This document shows, in pieces, positions 11,953-21,806 of a stretch of 64,000 bases of DNA (positions are counted from its first letter, which is position 1; each line of letters begins with the position of its first letter). The notes below the pieces were generated by a model. It had not been told where the DNA came from. It searched no databases and saw only the letters and a program-made list of their open reading frames with translations. The stretch is from Coffea arabica (taxonomy: Eukaryota; Streptophyta; Magnoliopsida; Gentianales; Rubiaceae). A program made the translations under genes and the position numbers. The DNA lies in contig NC_092312.1 in assembly GCF_036785885.1 (NCBI RefSeq), positions 20,602,001-20,666,000 on the forward strand, given 5' to 3'.

Positions 11953-12857
11953 TATAATATAATTAAAAATAAGAATATTATGTAAAATGCTAATAGCATG
12001 TTAATATAAAAAAGTCACATTCATATATGTATGATGTTTCGTCCCCGCAGGATAGTTCGGCCGATCATGTAGTTCTTCTTTCAGGCATTGATTGGTGTTC
12101 GAATCTCGTACTTAACGTGCTCGAGGTGGGTTGGGACGCCCTCTTTCAGACTGCAGGGGGATTAATCAAATTGAAGGTTCGGATATCCCTCATGTCAGAA
12201 AACAATATATATATATATATATATATATATGTTTGATGTTTCAAAATTATGTAATAAGGCAGTATGAATAAAATAAAATGATTAAGTTTCCATCTATGAA
12301 AAAAATAGAAAAATTTCCATCTCTATAACTTAAGGCATAGTCTACAAGTTTCAAATAAAATTTAGGGGTTCATTTGAAAAATATTATCAGAATTTAGCAC
12401 TATCCTTGCAGATTATAAAGTATTTTTAGGTGTATTAATAGTTTTATAAAACTCTTGGGGTCGAAACATAAAATTGGAAAAGCTTTGAACTCCACAGTAA
12501 TTTTCTTCCTATTTCTTTGTGTTTTCCTCGCATCGCCACGCAGCCGCCTCTTCATTCATCTTATCTTCCTTTCCTTGGCAATTGCCCAGTCTTACCGTCT
12601 TATCTTCTTTTTTGTTTTCTTGATTTTTTTTTGCTTGCCTTTGCAATTTTAATTTTGTTAGTTTTTTCTTTTCAAACTCAAAAAATATCAAACTTTTCAT
12701 CTTTTCTTTTTTTAATCTTTTTTTTTTAAAATTTTCTCCTTTCTACAATTTTCTTTGTCTTTTTTTCATTAATTGACATGAGATCCATGAGGTCTTGTTT
12801 AAAAATTAATTGGAAGAGGTGGTTTTGTTTGAGTTGATGCCGGCTGATGTTATGTGA
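11953..12857. other. AT-rich spacer with a SINE-like segment and (AT)n
   Basis: Between the fold-back element and the retrotransposon array. A tRNA-like segment at about 12040-12200 contains GTGTTCGAATCTC, resembling a pol III B box, and ends at an (AT)13 microsatellite (12205-12230), so it may be a SINE relic. From 12500 to 12780 the sequence is T-rich. Target duplication TGTGA for the array lies at 12853-12857. No gene seen. Confidence 0.5.
12030..12230 (+). mobile_element. Possible tRNA-derived SINE ending in (AT)n
   Basis: A B-box-like GTTCGAATC at 12098-12106 lies about 45 bp downstream of a weak A-box-like TAGTTCGGCCGA, and the GC-richer segment stops at an AT dinucleotide tract. No clear target duplication was found, so this is tentative. 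Confidence 0.35.
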
Positions 12858-13645
12858 TGTAAGGCCCAAAAACAACCAATGCAAAGATCATAAACGAAAC
12901 AATAAGTAAATAAAAAGGAAAGGATTGCAAACCAATTAACTACCCAACTCCTCTTGAGCTTGTAGATTAATTGAAACAAGCTACTTCAAGTTGATGAATT
13001 ACAATCACTCTTGTGTACAAAGGAAGGTTCACCTCCTCCTTGCCCCAAGCAGCACTCGGTCAAGCCAGGACGTTTTACTATCCCTCAGGACAACCCTCAC
13101 AGAGCTACACTCATGAAAGATTCACTCACAAATGAAAAGCTTACAATGAACCTCACACCACTAAGACTACAAATATTCTTTTTGGAGTATTTTCTCACTA
13201 AAATCTCTCTAGATCTTTTGTATCTTCAGTGTGCCAAAGTTGTTTGAAGTATCTGACCAACCACTATTTATATAGGACCAAGAAAGAGCCTCATTAAAGC
13301 TTCCAACGGATAGAAAGTAGCTGAACAGTCAACTAGCCGTTGGTAGTGTCGGACGTCCGATAGCACTGTTTTATGCGTCCGACAGCAGGCAGTGAGTTTG
13401 AGAAATTTTCTTCAATTCTTTCGGACGTCCGATAGGCTGGTTTTCTGCGTCCGAAGATACTCAATGGTTGTCGGACGTCCGATGCAGTCTTTTTGAGCGT
13501 CCGACAGCTTCAGCATACTTTGTCTTCTTCCAATTGCACTTGTTCATGGAATCAAATAATTTCATAACTGAAAATATATCTTGAAGAAATATTAGTATCA
13601 TCCATTTGTTTTGTAAACATCAAAAGATAGGGATCAAGATCAACA
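12858..13645 (-). repeat. LTR 1 of the array
   Basis: In element orientation it starts TGTTGATCTTGATCCC (at 13645) and ends GGGCCTTACA (at 12858). A TATA box lies at 13266-13274 and three GACGTC palindromes lie upstream of it, so U3 is the high-coordinate part. It differs from the other three LTRs at 12922 (G where they have A). A 78-codon plus-strand open frame inside it (13011-13247) recurs in all LTRs and is a chance frame. Confidence 0.95.
13266..13504 (-). promoter_or_regulatory. LTR promoter: TATA box plus three GACGTC palindromes with phased half-sites
   Basis: On the minus strand TATATAAAT sits at 13274-13266. Upstream in U3 are three copies of the perfect 12-bp palindrome TCGGACGTCCGA (13349-13360, 13421-13432, 13471-13482). 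Each is followed on the plus strand by a half-site GCGTCCGA (13375-13382, 13447-13454, 13497-13504) beginning exactly 26 bp after the palindrome begins. GACGTC is the core of the C-box class of plant bZIP sites; that these control the element is inference. The set repeats in the other LTRs at +2983, +5966 and +8949, giving 12 palindromes. Confidence 0.75.
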
Positions 13646-13659
13646 ATCTCCCCCTTTTT
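13646..13659 (-). other. Polypurine tract of internal region 1
   Basis: The minus strand reads AAAAAGGGGGAGAT directly against the LTR start TGTTGATC, the expected place for plus-strand priming. Copies lie at 16629-16642 and 19612-19625. Similar tracts lie deeper in the internal region: AAAAAGGGGGAGAGA near 13788-13803 and AAAAAGGGAGAGA near 13971-13983, each next to a GATGATGACA- or GATGTCA-like sequence. Confidence 0.8.
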
Positions 13660-14101
13660 GATGATGACAAAACAATGGATGGAAAGAAACAAAAATAAGT
13701 ATAAGCTCCCCCTCAATCATTGCAATCAAAACTTTTAAGAGCCAAACTCATAATCTCATAATAACTCCCCCTTACACATTGCATCCATCTCTCCCCCTTT
13801 TTGTCATCATAAGATGAGAGTAATAACCAGCAACCATAATCCAACAACAATAACAGAAAATCCAATATTTCAAACAAAAACAGAGAAATGATAGCAGAAT
13901 TCAGCAATACCAACATACCAACTTATTACAGAGAAATTAGCAAATCATCGTTAGATCAGAATAGTTCTTTTCTCTCCCTTTTTGACATCATATAGATTCA
14001 GTAGTATTCAAAAATATCAGCGAAAACTCAAATCAAAATATCAGAAATATCAAAAGAAGAATATTGTGAACAAGAATCACTGCAGTGATTAACAAAATCT
14101 C

Positions 14102-15784
14102 CTACTTGTTAAAGTTAGCATCATGTCTAACTATCCACATGTATTTCATGCCTTTTTTTATATTCTTTCTCACATAGCAATCACTTTTCATGTGACCTTT
14201 TTGACAACAGAAATTACACATAATCAGGGAATTATTTATATGAACAGGTTTAATAAATCTTACTTGTCTTCTTCTATGGATAACAAACTCATTTGCAGTA
14301 GAATTTATCTTAAAATGAAGTTTAGATTTATTACTTTGAAAACAGTCCTGTTTTTTATGTTGAAGCAACTCATTTAAATCATCCATTCTTCTTTTCAAAT
14401 CATCTTGTTCCCTTTTGAACATTTCACAAACACTTGTTTTTCTATCAAGATCCAAGTGTAAAGCAGTCTCATTTTTTCTGAAGTAATCATTTTCAATTTT
14501 CAACTTTTTGTTTTGTTGAAAAAGATTTGCATTATCTCGAAGCAAAAAACTAATTTTCTGTTTTAACTCATTGTTTCTAATATAAGATTCTTTCAAACTA
14601 TCATGCAATTTTATAATGAAAGATTCAAGATCATCATCATTTTCATCATCACTTTCAAATTGAGAGCTAGAAGATGTTACCTCATCATCTCCAATGGCCA
14701 TGAAAGCCAATTGAGCAGATTGATCTTCCTCTTCAATTTCACCATCGGAATTGCATTCATTCCATGTGAATTGAAATTTGTTTATTCTTGGTTTTCTTCC
14801 TTCTTTCTTCTTCATCACTGGACAGTCACTTGCATAGTGTCCAGGTTGGCCGCATTCAAAGCACTGATCAGTTTGCTTTTTGTTGAACTCTAGCTTCCCT
14901 TTGTTTCTCGAGTTGTTGAACTGATTTGGGAATGAATTGCTTGGTCCACCATTTCTGAATCTCCTCTTGTTGAGTATTCGTTTGAAACTTTTTGTGATGA
15001 GAGCGATATCATTGTCATCACCTTCCACATCTTCTTCATCTAGGGAGGCATAATCATCTTCATCTTGTGAGGCTTTTAGAGCAATATTCTTTCGTACTTT
15101 TGCATCCTCTTCCTCTTGCACCTTAGTCTTAAGTTTCAGCTCATAAGAGATAAGAGAATTAATAAGAGATTCAATAGGTATAGTATTCAAATCTCTAGCC
15201 TCCTCAATAGCAGTCACTTTATTTTCCCAATCATTGGACAAGGCATTCAGGAATTTTCTATTTTTCTCACCAAGAGAATATTCTTTTTCCAGCGCCTCTA
15301 AATCTTTAATGAGATCATTGAATCTACAATACATTTGATCAACATTTTCATGAGGTTCCATCTTGAAAGATTCATACTTTGTAACTAGAATGGACTTCTT
15401 TTGTTCTCTAACATTCTCACTACCTTCATGAATTTCTTTCAGTTTGTCCCAAATTTCTTTAGCTGACTTGCAACCCTTGACTCTAATAGATTCATTTGAG
15501 TCTAATGCACAATATAACACATTCATGGCTTTTGCATTTAAGGTGAGATGAACTCTATCCACAGCAGTCAGTTCACTTCTTGTTTTCGGTCTAGATGCAT
15601 GAGTATTTTCATCTATAAGAGAGGCATCATATGGACCTTCACTAATAATAAACCACAATTCGATATCAATAGATTGCAAAAAGATAATCATTCTTTCTTT
15701 CCAACTCATATAATTTGACCCATTAAACACAGGTGGTCTAATAACAGAATGTCCTTCAAAAAACATAGCATTATTGGTTGTCAT
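14102..15784 (-). CDS. Retrotransposon Gag-like protein, unit 1
   Basis: 560 residues from ATG at 15784 to TAA at 14102. The N-terminus (RPPVFNGSNYMSWKERM at 16-32, then LWFIISEGP) and the region to about 230 match the copia-type Gag families DUF4219 and UBN2. A CCHC zinc knuckle lies at C308, C311, H316 and C321. A long charged, probably coiled-coil segment covers about 385-480. A second CCHC knuckle lies at C523, C526, H531 and C536. The stop falls soon after the second knuckle, about where the linker to protease begins in full-length copia polyproteins. No protease, integrase, RT or RNase H motif follows in any frame of the internal region. Residue 178 is Phe here and Ile in units 2 and 3 (A at 15253). 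Confidence 0.9.
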   Translation of the reverse strand: MTTNNAMFFEGHSVIRPPVFNGSNYMSWKERMIIFLQSIDIELWFIISEGPYDASLIDENTHASRPKTRSELTAVDRVHLTLNAKAMNVLYCALDSNESIRVKGCKSAKEIWDKLKEIHEGSENVREQKKSILVTKYESFKMEPHENVDQMYCRFNDLIKDLEALEKEYSLGEKNRKFLNALSNDWENKVTAIEEARDLNTIPIESLINSLISYELKLKTKVQEEEDAKVRKNIALKASQDEDDYASLDEEDVEGDDNDIALITKSFKRILNKRRFRNGGPSNSFPNQFNNSRNKGKLEFNKKQTDQCFECGQPGHYASDCPVMKKKEGRKPRINKFQFTWNECNSDGEIEEEDQSAQLAFMAIGDDEVTSSSSQFESDDENDDDLESFIIKLHDSLKESYIRNNELKQKISFLLRDNANLFQQNKKLKIENDYFRKNETALHLDLDRKTSVCEMFKREQDDLKRRMDDLNELLQHKKQDCFQSNKSKLHFKINSTANEFVIHRRRQVRFIKPVHINNSLIMCNFCCQKGHMKSDCYVRKNIKKGMKYMWIVRHDANFNK

Positions 15785-15826
15785 CTTTACTCCAAAGCCA
15801 ATTGAGCTTAATCTCTAGGAGACCAA

Positions 15827-15838
15827 GCTCTGATACCA
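15827..15838 (-). other. Primer-binding site (initiator tRNA-Met type), unit 1
   Basis: The minus strand reads TGGTATCAGAGC starting two bases inside the LTR end. This matches the complement of the 3' end of plant initiator tRNA-Met, common in copia-type elements. Copies lie at 18810-18821 and 21793-21804. Confidence 0.9.
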
Positions 15839-15840
15839 AT

Positions 15841-16628
15841 TGTAAGGCCCAAAAACAACCAATGCAAAGATCATAAACGAAACAATAAGTAAATAAAAAG
15901 GAAAAGATTGCAAACCAATTAACTACCCAACTCCTCTTGAGCTTGTAGATTAATTGAAACAAGCTACTTCAAGTTGATGAATTACAATCACTCTTGTGTA
16001 CAAAGGAAGGTTCACCTCCTCCTTGCCCCAAGCAGCACTCGGTCAAGCCAGGACGTTTTACTATCCCTCAGGACAACCCTCACAGAGCTACACTCATGAA
16101 AGATTCACTCACAAATGAAAAGCTTACAATGAACCTCACACCACTAAGACTACAAATATTCTTTTTGGAGTATTTTCTCACTAAAATCTCTCTAGATCTT
16201 TTGTATCTTCAGTGTGCCAAAGTTGTTTGAAGTATCTGACCAACCACTATTTATATAGGACCAAGAAAGAGCCTCATTAAAGCTTCCAACGGATAGAAAG
16301 TAGCTGAACAGTCAACTAGCCGTTGGTAGTGTCGGACGTCCGATAGCACTGTTTTATGCGTCCGACAGCAGGCAGTGAGTTTGAGAAATTTTCTTCAATT
16401 CTTTCGGACGTCCGATAGGCTGGTTTTCTGCGTCCGAAGATACTCAATGGTTGTCGGACGTCCGATGCAGTCTTTTTGAGCGTCCGACAGCTTCAGCATA
16501 CTTTGTCTTCTTCCAATTGCACTTGTTCATGGAATCAAATAATTTCATAACTGAAAATATATCTTGAAGAAATATTAGTATCATCCATTTGTTTTGTAAA
16601 CATCAAAAGATAGGGATCAAGATCAACA
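15841..16628 (-). repeat. LTR 2 of the array
   Basis: 788 bp, same ends as LTR 1. By eye I see no difference from LTR 3. Palindromes lie at 16332-16343, 16404-16415 and 16454-16465, and the TATA box at 16249-16257. Confidence 0.95.
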
Positions 16629-17084
16629 ATCTCCCCCTTTTTGATGATGACAAAACAATGGATGGAAAGAAACAAAAATAAGTATAAGCTCCCCCTCAAT
16701 CATTGCAATCAAAACTTTTAAGAGCCAAACTCATAATCTCATAATAACTCCCCCTTACACATTGCATCCATCTCTCCCCCTTTTTGTCATCATAAGATGA
16801 GAGTAATAACCAGCAACCATAATCCAACAACAATAACAGAAAATCCAATATTTCAAACAAAAACAGAGAAATGATAGCAGAATTCAGCAATACCAACATA
16901 CCAACTTATTACAGAGAAATTAGCAAATCATCGTTAGATCAGAATAGTTCTTTTCTCTCCCTTTTTGACATCATATAGATTCAGTAGTATTCAAAAATAT
17001 CAGCGAAAACTCAAATCAAAATATCAGAAATATCAAAAGAAGAATATTGTGAACAAGAATCACTGCAGTGATTAACAAAATCTC

Positions 17085-18767
17085 CTACTTGTTAAAGTTA
17101 GCATCATGTCTAACTATCCACATGTATTTCATGCCTTTTTTTATATTCTTTCTCACATAGCAATCACTTTTCATGTGACCTTTTTGACAACAGAAATTAC
17201 ACATAATCAGGGAATTATTTATATGAACAGGTTTAATAAATCTTACTTGTCTTCTTCTATGGATAACAAACTCATTTGCAGTAGAATTTATCTTAAAATG
17301 AAGTTTAGATTTATTACTTTGAAAACAGTCCTGTTTTTTATGTTGAAGCAACTCATTTAAATCATCCATTCTTCTTTTCAAATCATCTTGTTCCCTTTTG
17401 AACATTTCACAAACACTTGTTTTTCTATCAAGATCCAAGTGTAAAGCAGTCTCATTTTTTCTGAAGTAATCATTTTCAATTTTCAACTTTTTGTTTTGTT
17501 GAAAAAGATTTGCATTATCTCGAAGCAAAAAACTAATTTTCTGTTTTAACTCATTGTTTCTAATATAAGATTCTTTCAAACTATCATGCAATTTTATAAT
17601 GAAAGATTCAAGATCATCATCATTTTCATCATCACTTTCAAATTGAGAGCTAGAAGATGTTACCTCATCATCTCCAATGGCCATGAAAGCCAATTGAGCA
17701 GATTGATCTTCCTCTTCAATTTCACCATCGGAATTGCATTCATTCCATGTGAATTGAAATTTGTTTATTCTTGGTTTTCTTCCTTCTTTCTTCTTCATCA
17801 CTGGACAGTCACTTGCATAGTGTCCAGGTTGGCCGCATTCAAAGCACTGATCAGTTTGCTTTTTGTTGAACTCTAGCTTCCCTTTGTTTCTCGAGTTGTT
17901 GAACTGATTTGGGAATGAATTGCTTGGTCCACCATTTCTGAATCTCCTCTTGTTGAGTATTCGTTTGAAACTTTTTGTGATGAGAGCGATATCATTGTCA
18001 TCACCTTCCACATCTTCTTCATCTAGGGAGGCATAATCATCTTCATCTTGTGAGGCTTTTAGAGCAATATTCTTTCGTACTTTTGCATCCTCTTCCTCTT
18101 GCACCTTAGTCTTAAGTTTCAGCTCATAAGAGATAAGAGAATTAATAAGAGATTCAATAGGTATAGTATTCAAATCTCTAGCCTCCTCAATAGCAGTCAC
18201 TTTATTTTCCCAATCATTGGACAAGGCATTCAGGATTTTTCTATTTTTCTCACCAAGAGAATATTCTTTTTCCAGCGCCTCTAAATCTTTAATGAGATCA
18301 TTGAATCTACAATACATTTGATCAACATTTTCATGAGGTTCCATCTTGAAAGATTCATACTTTGTAACTAGAATGGACTTCTTTTGTTCTCTAACATTCT
18401 CACTACCTTCATGAATTTCTTTCAGTTTGTCCCAAATTTCTTTAGCTGACTTGCAACCCTTGACTCTAATAGATTCATTTGAGTCTAATGCACAATATAA
18501 CACATTCATGGCTTTTGCATTTAAGGTGAGATGAACTCTATCCACAGCAGTCAGTTCACTTCTTGTTTTCGGTCTAGATGCATGAGTATTTTCATCTATA
18601 AGAGAGGCATCATATGGACCTTCACTAATAATAAACCACAATTCGATATCAATAGATTGCAAAAAGATAATCATTCTTTCTTTCCAACTCATATAATTTG
18701 ACCCATTAAACACAGGTGGTCTAATAACAGAATGTCCTTCAAAAAACATAGCATTATTGGTTGTCAT
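17085..18767 (-). CDS. Retrotransposon Gag-like protein, unit 2
   Basis: 560 residues, intact, same domain order as unit 1: DUF4219/UBN2-like N-terminal part, CCHC knuckle, coiled coil, second CCHC knuckle. It differs from unit 1 only by Ile instead of Phe at residue 178, and from unit 3 only by Ala instead of Val at residue 238, so it may be the central or parental sequence. Confidence 0.9.
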   Translation of the reverse strand: MTTNNAMFFEGHSVIRPPVFNGSNYMSWKERMIIFLQSIDIELWFIISEGPYDASLIDENTHASRPKTRSELTAVDRVHLTLNAKAMNVLYCALDSNESIRVKGCKSAKEIWDKLKEIHEGSENVREQKKSILVTKYESFKMEPHENVDQMYCRFNDLIKDLEALEKEYSLGEKNRKILNALSNDWENKVTAIEEARDLNTIPIESLINSLISYELKLKTKVQEEEDAKVRKNIALKASQDEDDYASLDEEDVEGDDNDIALITKSFKRILNKRRFRNGGPSNSFPNQFNNSRNKGKLEFNKKQTDQCFECGQPGHYASDCPVMKKKEGRKPRINKFQFTWNECNSDGEIEEEDQSAQLAFMAIGDDEVTSSSSQFESDDENDDDLESFIIKLHDSLKESYIRNNELKQKISFLLRDNANLFQQNKKLKIENDYFRKNETALHLDLDRKTSVCEMFKREQDDLKRRMDDLNELLQHKKQDCFQSNKSKLHFKINSTANEFVIHRRRQVRFIKPVHINNSLIMCNFCCQKGHMKSDCYVRKNIKKGMKYMWIVRHDANFNK

Positions 18768-18823
18768 CTTTACTCCAAAGCCAATTGAGCTTAATCTCTA
18801 GGAGACCAAGCTCTGATACCAAT

Positions 18824-19611
18824 TGTAAGGCCCAAAAACAACCAATGCAAAGATCATAAACGAAACAATAAGTAAATAAAAAGGAAAAGATTGCAAACCA
18901 ATTAACTACCCAACTCCTCTTGAGCTTGTAGATTAATTGAAACAAGCTACTTCAAGTTGATGAATTACAATCACTCTTGTGTACAAAGGAAGGTTCACCT
19001 CCTCCTTGCCCCAAGCAGCACTCGGTCAAGCCAGGACGTTTTACTATCCCTCAGGACAACCCTCACAGAGCTACACTCATGAAAGATTCACTCACAAATG
19101 AAAAGCTTACAATGAACCTCACACCACTAAGACTACAAATATTCTTTTTGGAGTATTTTCTCACTAAAATCTCTCTAGATCTTTTGTATCTTCAGTGTGC
19201 CAAAGTTGTTTGAAGTATCTGACCAACCACTATTTATATAGGACCAAGAAAGAGCCTCATTAAAGCTTCCAACGGATAGAAAGTAGCTGAACAGTCAACT
19301 AGCCGTTGGTAGTGTCGGACGTCCGATAGCACTGTTTTATGCGTCCGACAGCAGGCAGTGAGTTTGAGAAATTTTCTTCAATTCTTTCGGACGTCCGATA
19401 GGCTGGTTTTCTGCGTCCGAAGATACTCAATGGTTGTCGGACGTCCGATGCAGTCTTTTTGAGCGTCCGACAGCTTCAGCATACTTTGTCTTCTTCCAAT
19501 TGCACTTGTTCATGGAATCAAATAATTTCATAACTGAAAATATATCTTGAAGAAATATTAGTATCATCCATTTGTTTTGTAAACATCAAAAGATAGGGAT
19601 CAAGATCAACA
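18824..19611 (-). repeat. LTR 3 of the array
   Basis: 788 bp, with the same TG and CA ends, TATA box (19232-19240) and palindromes (19315-19326, 19387-19398, 19437-19448) as LTR 2. Confidence 0.95.
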
Positions 19612-20067
19612 ATCTCCCCCTTTTTGATGATGACAAAACAATGGATGGAAAGAAACAAAAATAAGTATAAGCTCCCCCTCAATCATTGCAATCAAAACTT
19701 TTAAGAGCCAAACTCATAATCTCATAATAACTCCCCCTTACACATTGCATCCATCTCTCCCCCTTTTTGTCATCATAAGATGAGAGTAATAACCAGCAAC
19801 CATAATCCAACAACAATAACAGAAAATCCAATATTTCAAACAAAAACAGAGAAATGATAGCAGAATTCAGCAATACCAACATACCAACTTATTACAGAGA
19901 AATTAGCAAATCATCGTTAGATCAGAATAGTTCTTTTCTCTCCCTTTTTGACATCATATAGATTCAGTAGTATTCAAAAATATCAGCGAAAACTCAAATC
20001 AAAATATCAGAAATATCAAAAGAAGAATATTGTGAACAAGAATCACTGCAGTGATTAACAAAATCTC

Positions 20068-21750
20068 CTACTTGTTAAAGTTAGCATCATGTCTAACTAT
20101 CCACATGTATTTCATGCCTTTTTTTATATTCTTTCTCACATAGCAATCACTTTTCATGTGACCTTTTTGACAACAGAAATTACACATAATCAGGGAATTA
20201 TTTATATGAACAGGTTTAATAAATCTTACTTGTCTTCTTCTATGGATAACAAACTCATTTGCAGTAGAATTTATCTTAAAATGAAGTTTAGATTTATTAC
20301 TTTGAAAACAGTCCTGTTTTTTATGTTGAAGCAACTCATTTAAATCATCCATTCTTCTTTTCAAATCATCTTGTTCCCTTTTGAACATTTCACAAACACT
20401 TGTTTTTCTATCAAGATCCAAGTGTAAAGCAGTCTCATTTTTTCTGAAGTAATCATTTTCAATTTTCAACTTTTTGTTTTGTTGAAAAAGATTTGCATTA
20501 TCTCGAAGCAAAAAACTAATTTTCTGTTTTAACTCATTGTTTCTAATATAAGATTCTTTCAAACTATCATGCAATTTTATAATGAAAGATTCAAGATCAT
20601 CATCATTTTCATCATCACTTTCAAATTGAGAGCTAGAAGATGTTACCTCATCATCTCCAATGGCCATGAAAGCCAATTGAGCAGATTGATCTTCCTCTTC
20701 AATTTCACCATCGGAATTGCATTCATTCCATGTGAATTGAAATTTGTTTATTCTTGGTTTTCTTCCTTCTTTCTTCTTCATCACTGGACAGTCACTTGCA
20801 TAGTGTCCAGGTTGGCCGCATTCAAAGCACTGATCAGTTTGCTTTTTGTTGAACTCTAGCTTCCCTTTGTTTCTCGAGTTGTTGAACTGATTTGGGAATG
20901 AATTGCTTGGTCCACCATTTCTGAATCTCCTCTTGTTGAGTATTCGTTTGAAACTTTTTGTGATGAGAGCGATATCATTGTCATCACCTTCCACATCTTC
21001 TTCATCTAGGGAGGCATAATCATCTTCATCTTGTGAGACTTTTAGAGCAATATTCTTTCGTACTTTTGCATCCTCTTCCTCTTGCACCTTAGTCTTAAGT
21101 TTCAGCTCATAAGAGATAAGAGAATTAATAAGAGATTCAATAGGTATAGTATTCAAATCTCTAGCCTCCTCAATAGCAGTCACTTTATTTTCCCAATCAT
21201 TGGACAAGGCATTCAGGATTTTTCTATTTTTCTCACCAAGAGAATATTCTTTTTCCAGCGCCTCTAAATCTTTAATGAGATCATTGAATCTACAATACAT
21301 TTGATCAACATTTTCATGAGGTTCCATCTTGAAAGATTCATACTTTGTAACTAGAATGGACTTCTTTTGTTCTCTAACATTCTCACTACCTTCATGAATT
21401 TCTTTCAGTTTGTCCCAAATTTCTTTAGCTGACTTGCAACCCTTGACTCTAATAGATTCATTTGAGTCTAATGCACAATATAACACATTCATGGCTTTTG
21501 CATTTAAGGTGAGATGAACTCTATCCACAGCAGTCAGTTCACTTCTTGTTTTCGGTCTAGATGCATGAGTATTTTCATCTATAAGAGAGGCATCATATGG
21601 ACCTTCACTAATAATAAACCACAATTCGATATCAATAGATTGCAAAAAGATAATCATTCTTTCTTTCCAACTCATATAATTTGACCCATTAAACACAGGT
21701 GGTCTAATAACAGAATGTCCTTCAAAAAACATAGCATTATTGGTTGTCAT
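20068..21750 (-). CDS. Retrotransposon Gag-like protein, unit 3
   Basis: 560 residues, intact. Ile at residue 178 as in unit 2; Val at residue 238 where units 1 and 2 have Ala (A at 21038 on the plus strand). Both zinc knuckles are complete. This unit is 5'-most in element orientation, downstream of LTR 4, so a transcript from LTR 4 would reach it first. Confidence 0.9.
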   Translation of the reverse strand: MTTNNAMFFEGHSVIRPPVFNGSNYMSWKERMIIFLQSIDIELWFIISEGPYDASLIDENTHASRPKTRSELTAVDRVHLTLNAKAMNVLYCALDSNESIRVKGCKSAKEIWDKLKEIHEGSENVREQKKSILVTKYESFKMEPHENVDQMYCRFNDLIKDLEALEKEYSLGEKNRKILNALSNDWENKVTAIEEARDLNTIPIESLINSLISYELKLKTKVQEEEDAKVRKNIALKVSQDEDDYASLDEEDVEGDDNDIALITKSFKRILNKRRFRNGGPSNSFPNQFNNSRNKGKLEFNKKQTDQCFECGQPGHYASDCPVMKKKEGRKPRINKFQFTWNECNSDGEIEEEDQSAQLAFMAIGDDEVTSSSSQFESDDENDDDLESFIIKLHDSLKESYIRNNELKQKISFLLRDNANLFQQNKKLKIENDYFRKNETALHLDLDRKTSVCEMFKREQDDLKRRMDDLNELLQHKKQDCFQSNKSKLHFKINSTANEFVIHRRRQVRFIKPVHINNSLIMCNFCCQKGHMKSDCYVRKNIKKGMKYMWIVRHDANFNK

Positions 21751-21806
21751 CTTTACTCCAAAGCCAATTGAGCTTAATCTCTAGGAGACCAAGCTCTGAT
21801 ACCAAT

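Noticed and set aside
13349-13504. Regularly spaced palindromic repeats resembling a tiny CRISPR array
   Set aside because: This is plant nuclear DNA inside an LTR; there are only three units, with unequal spacing between palindromes (72 and 50 bp) and no cas genes.
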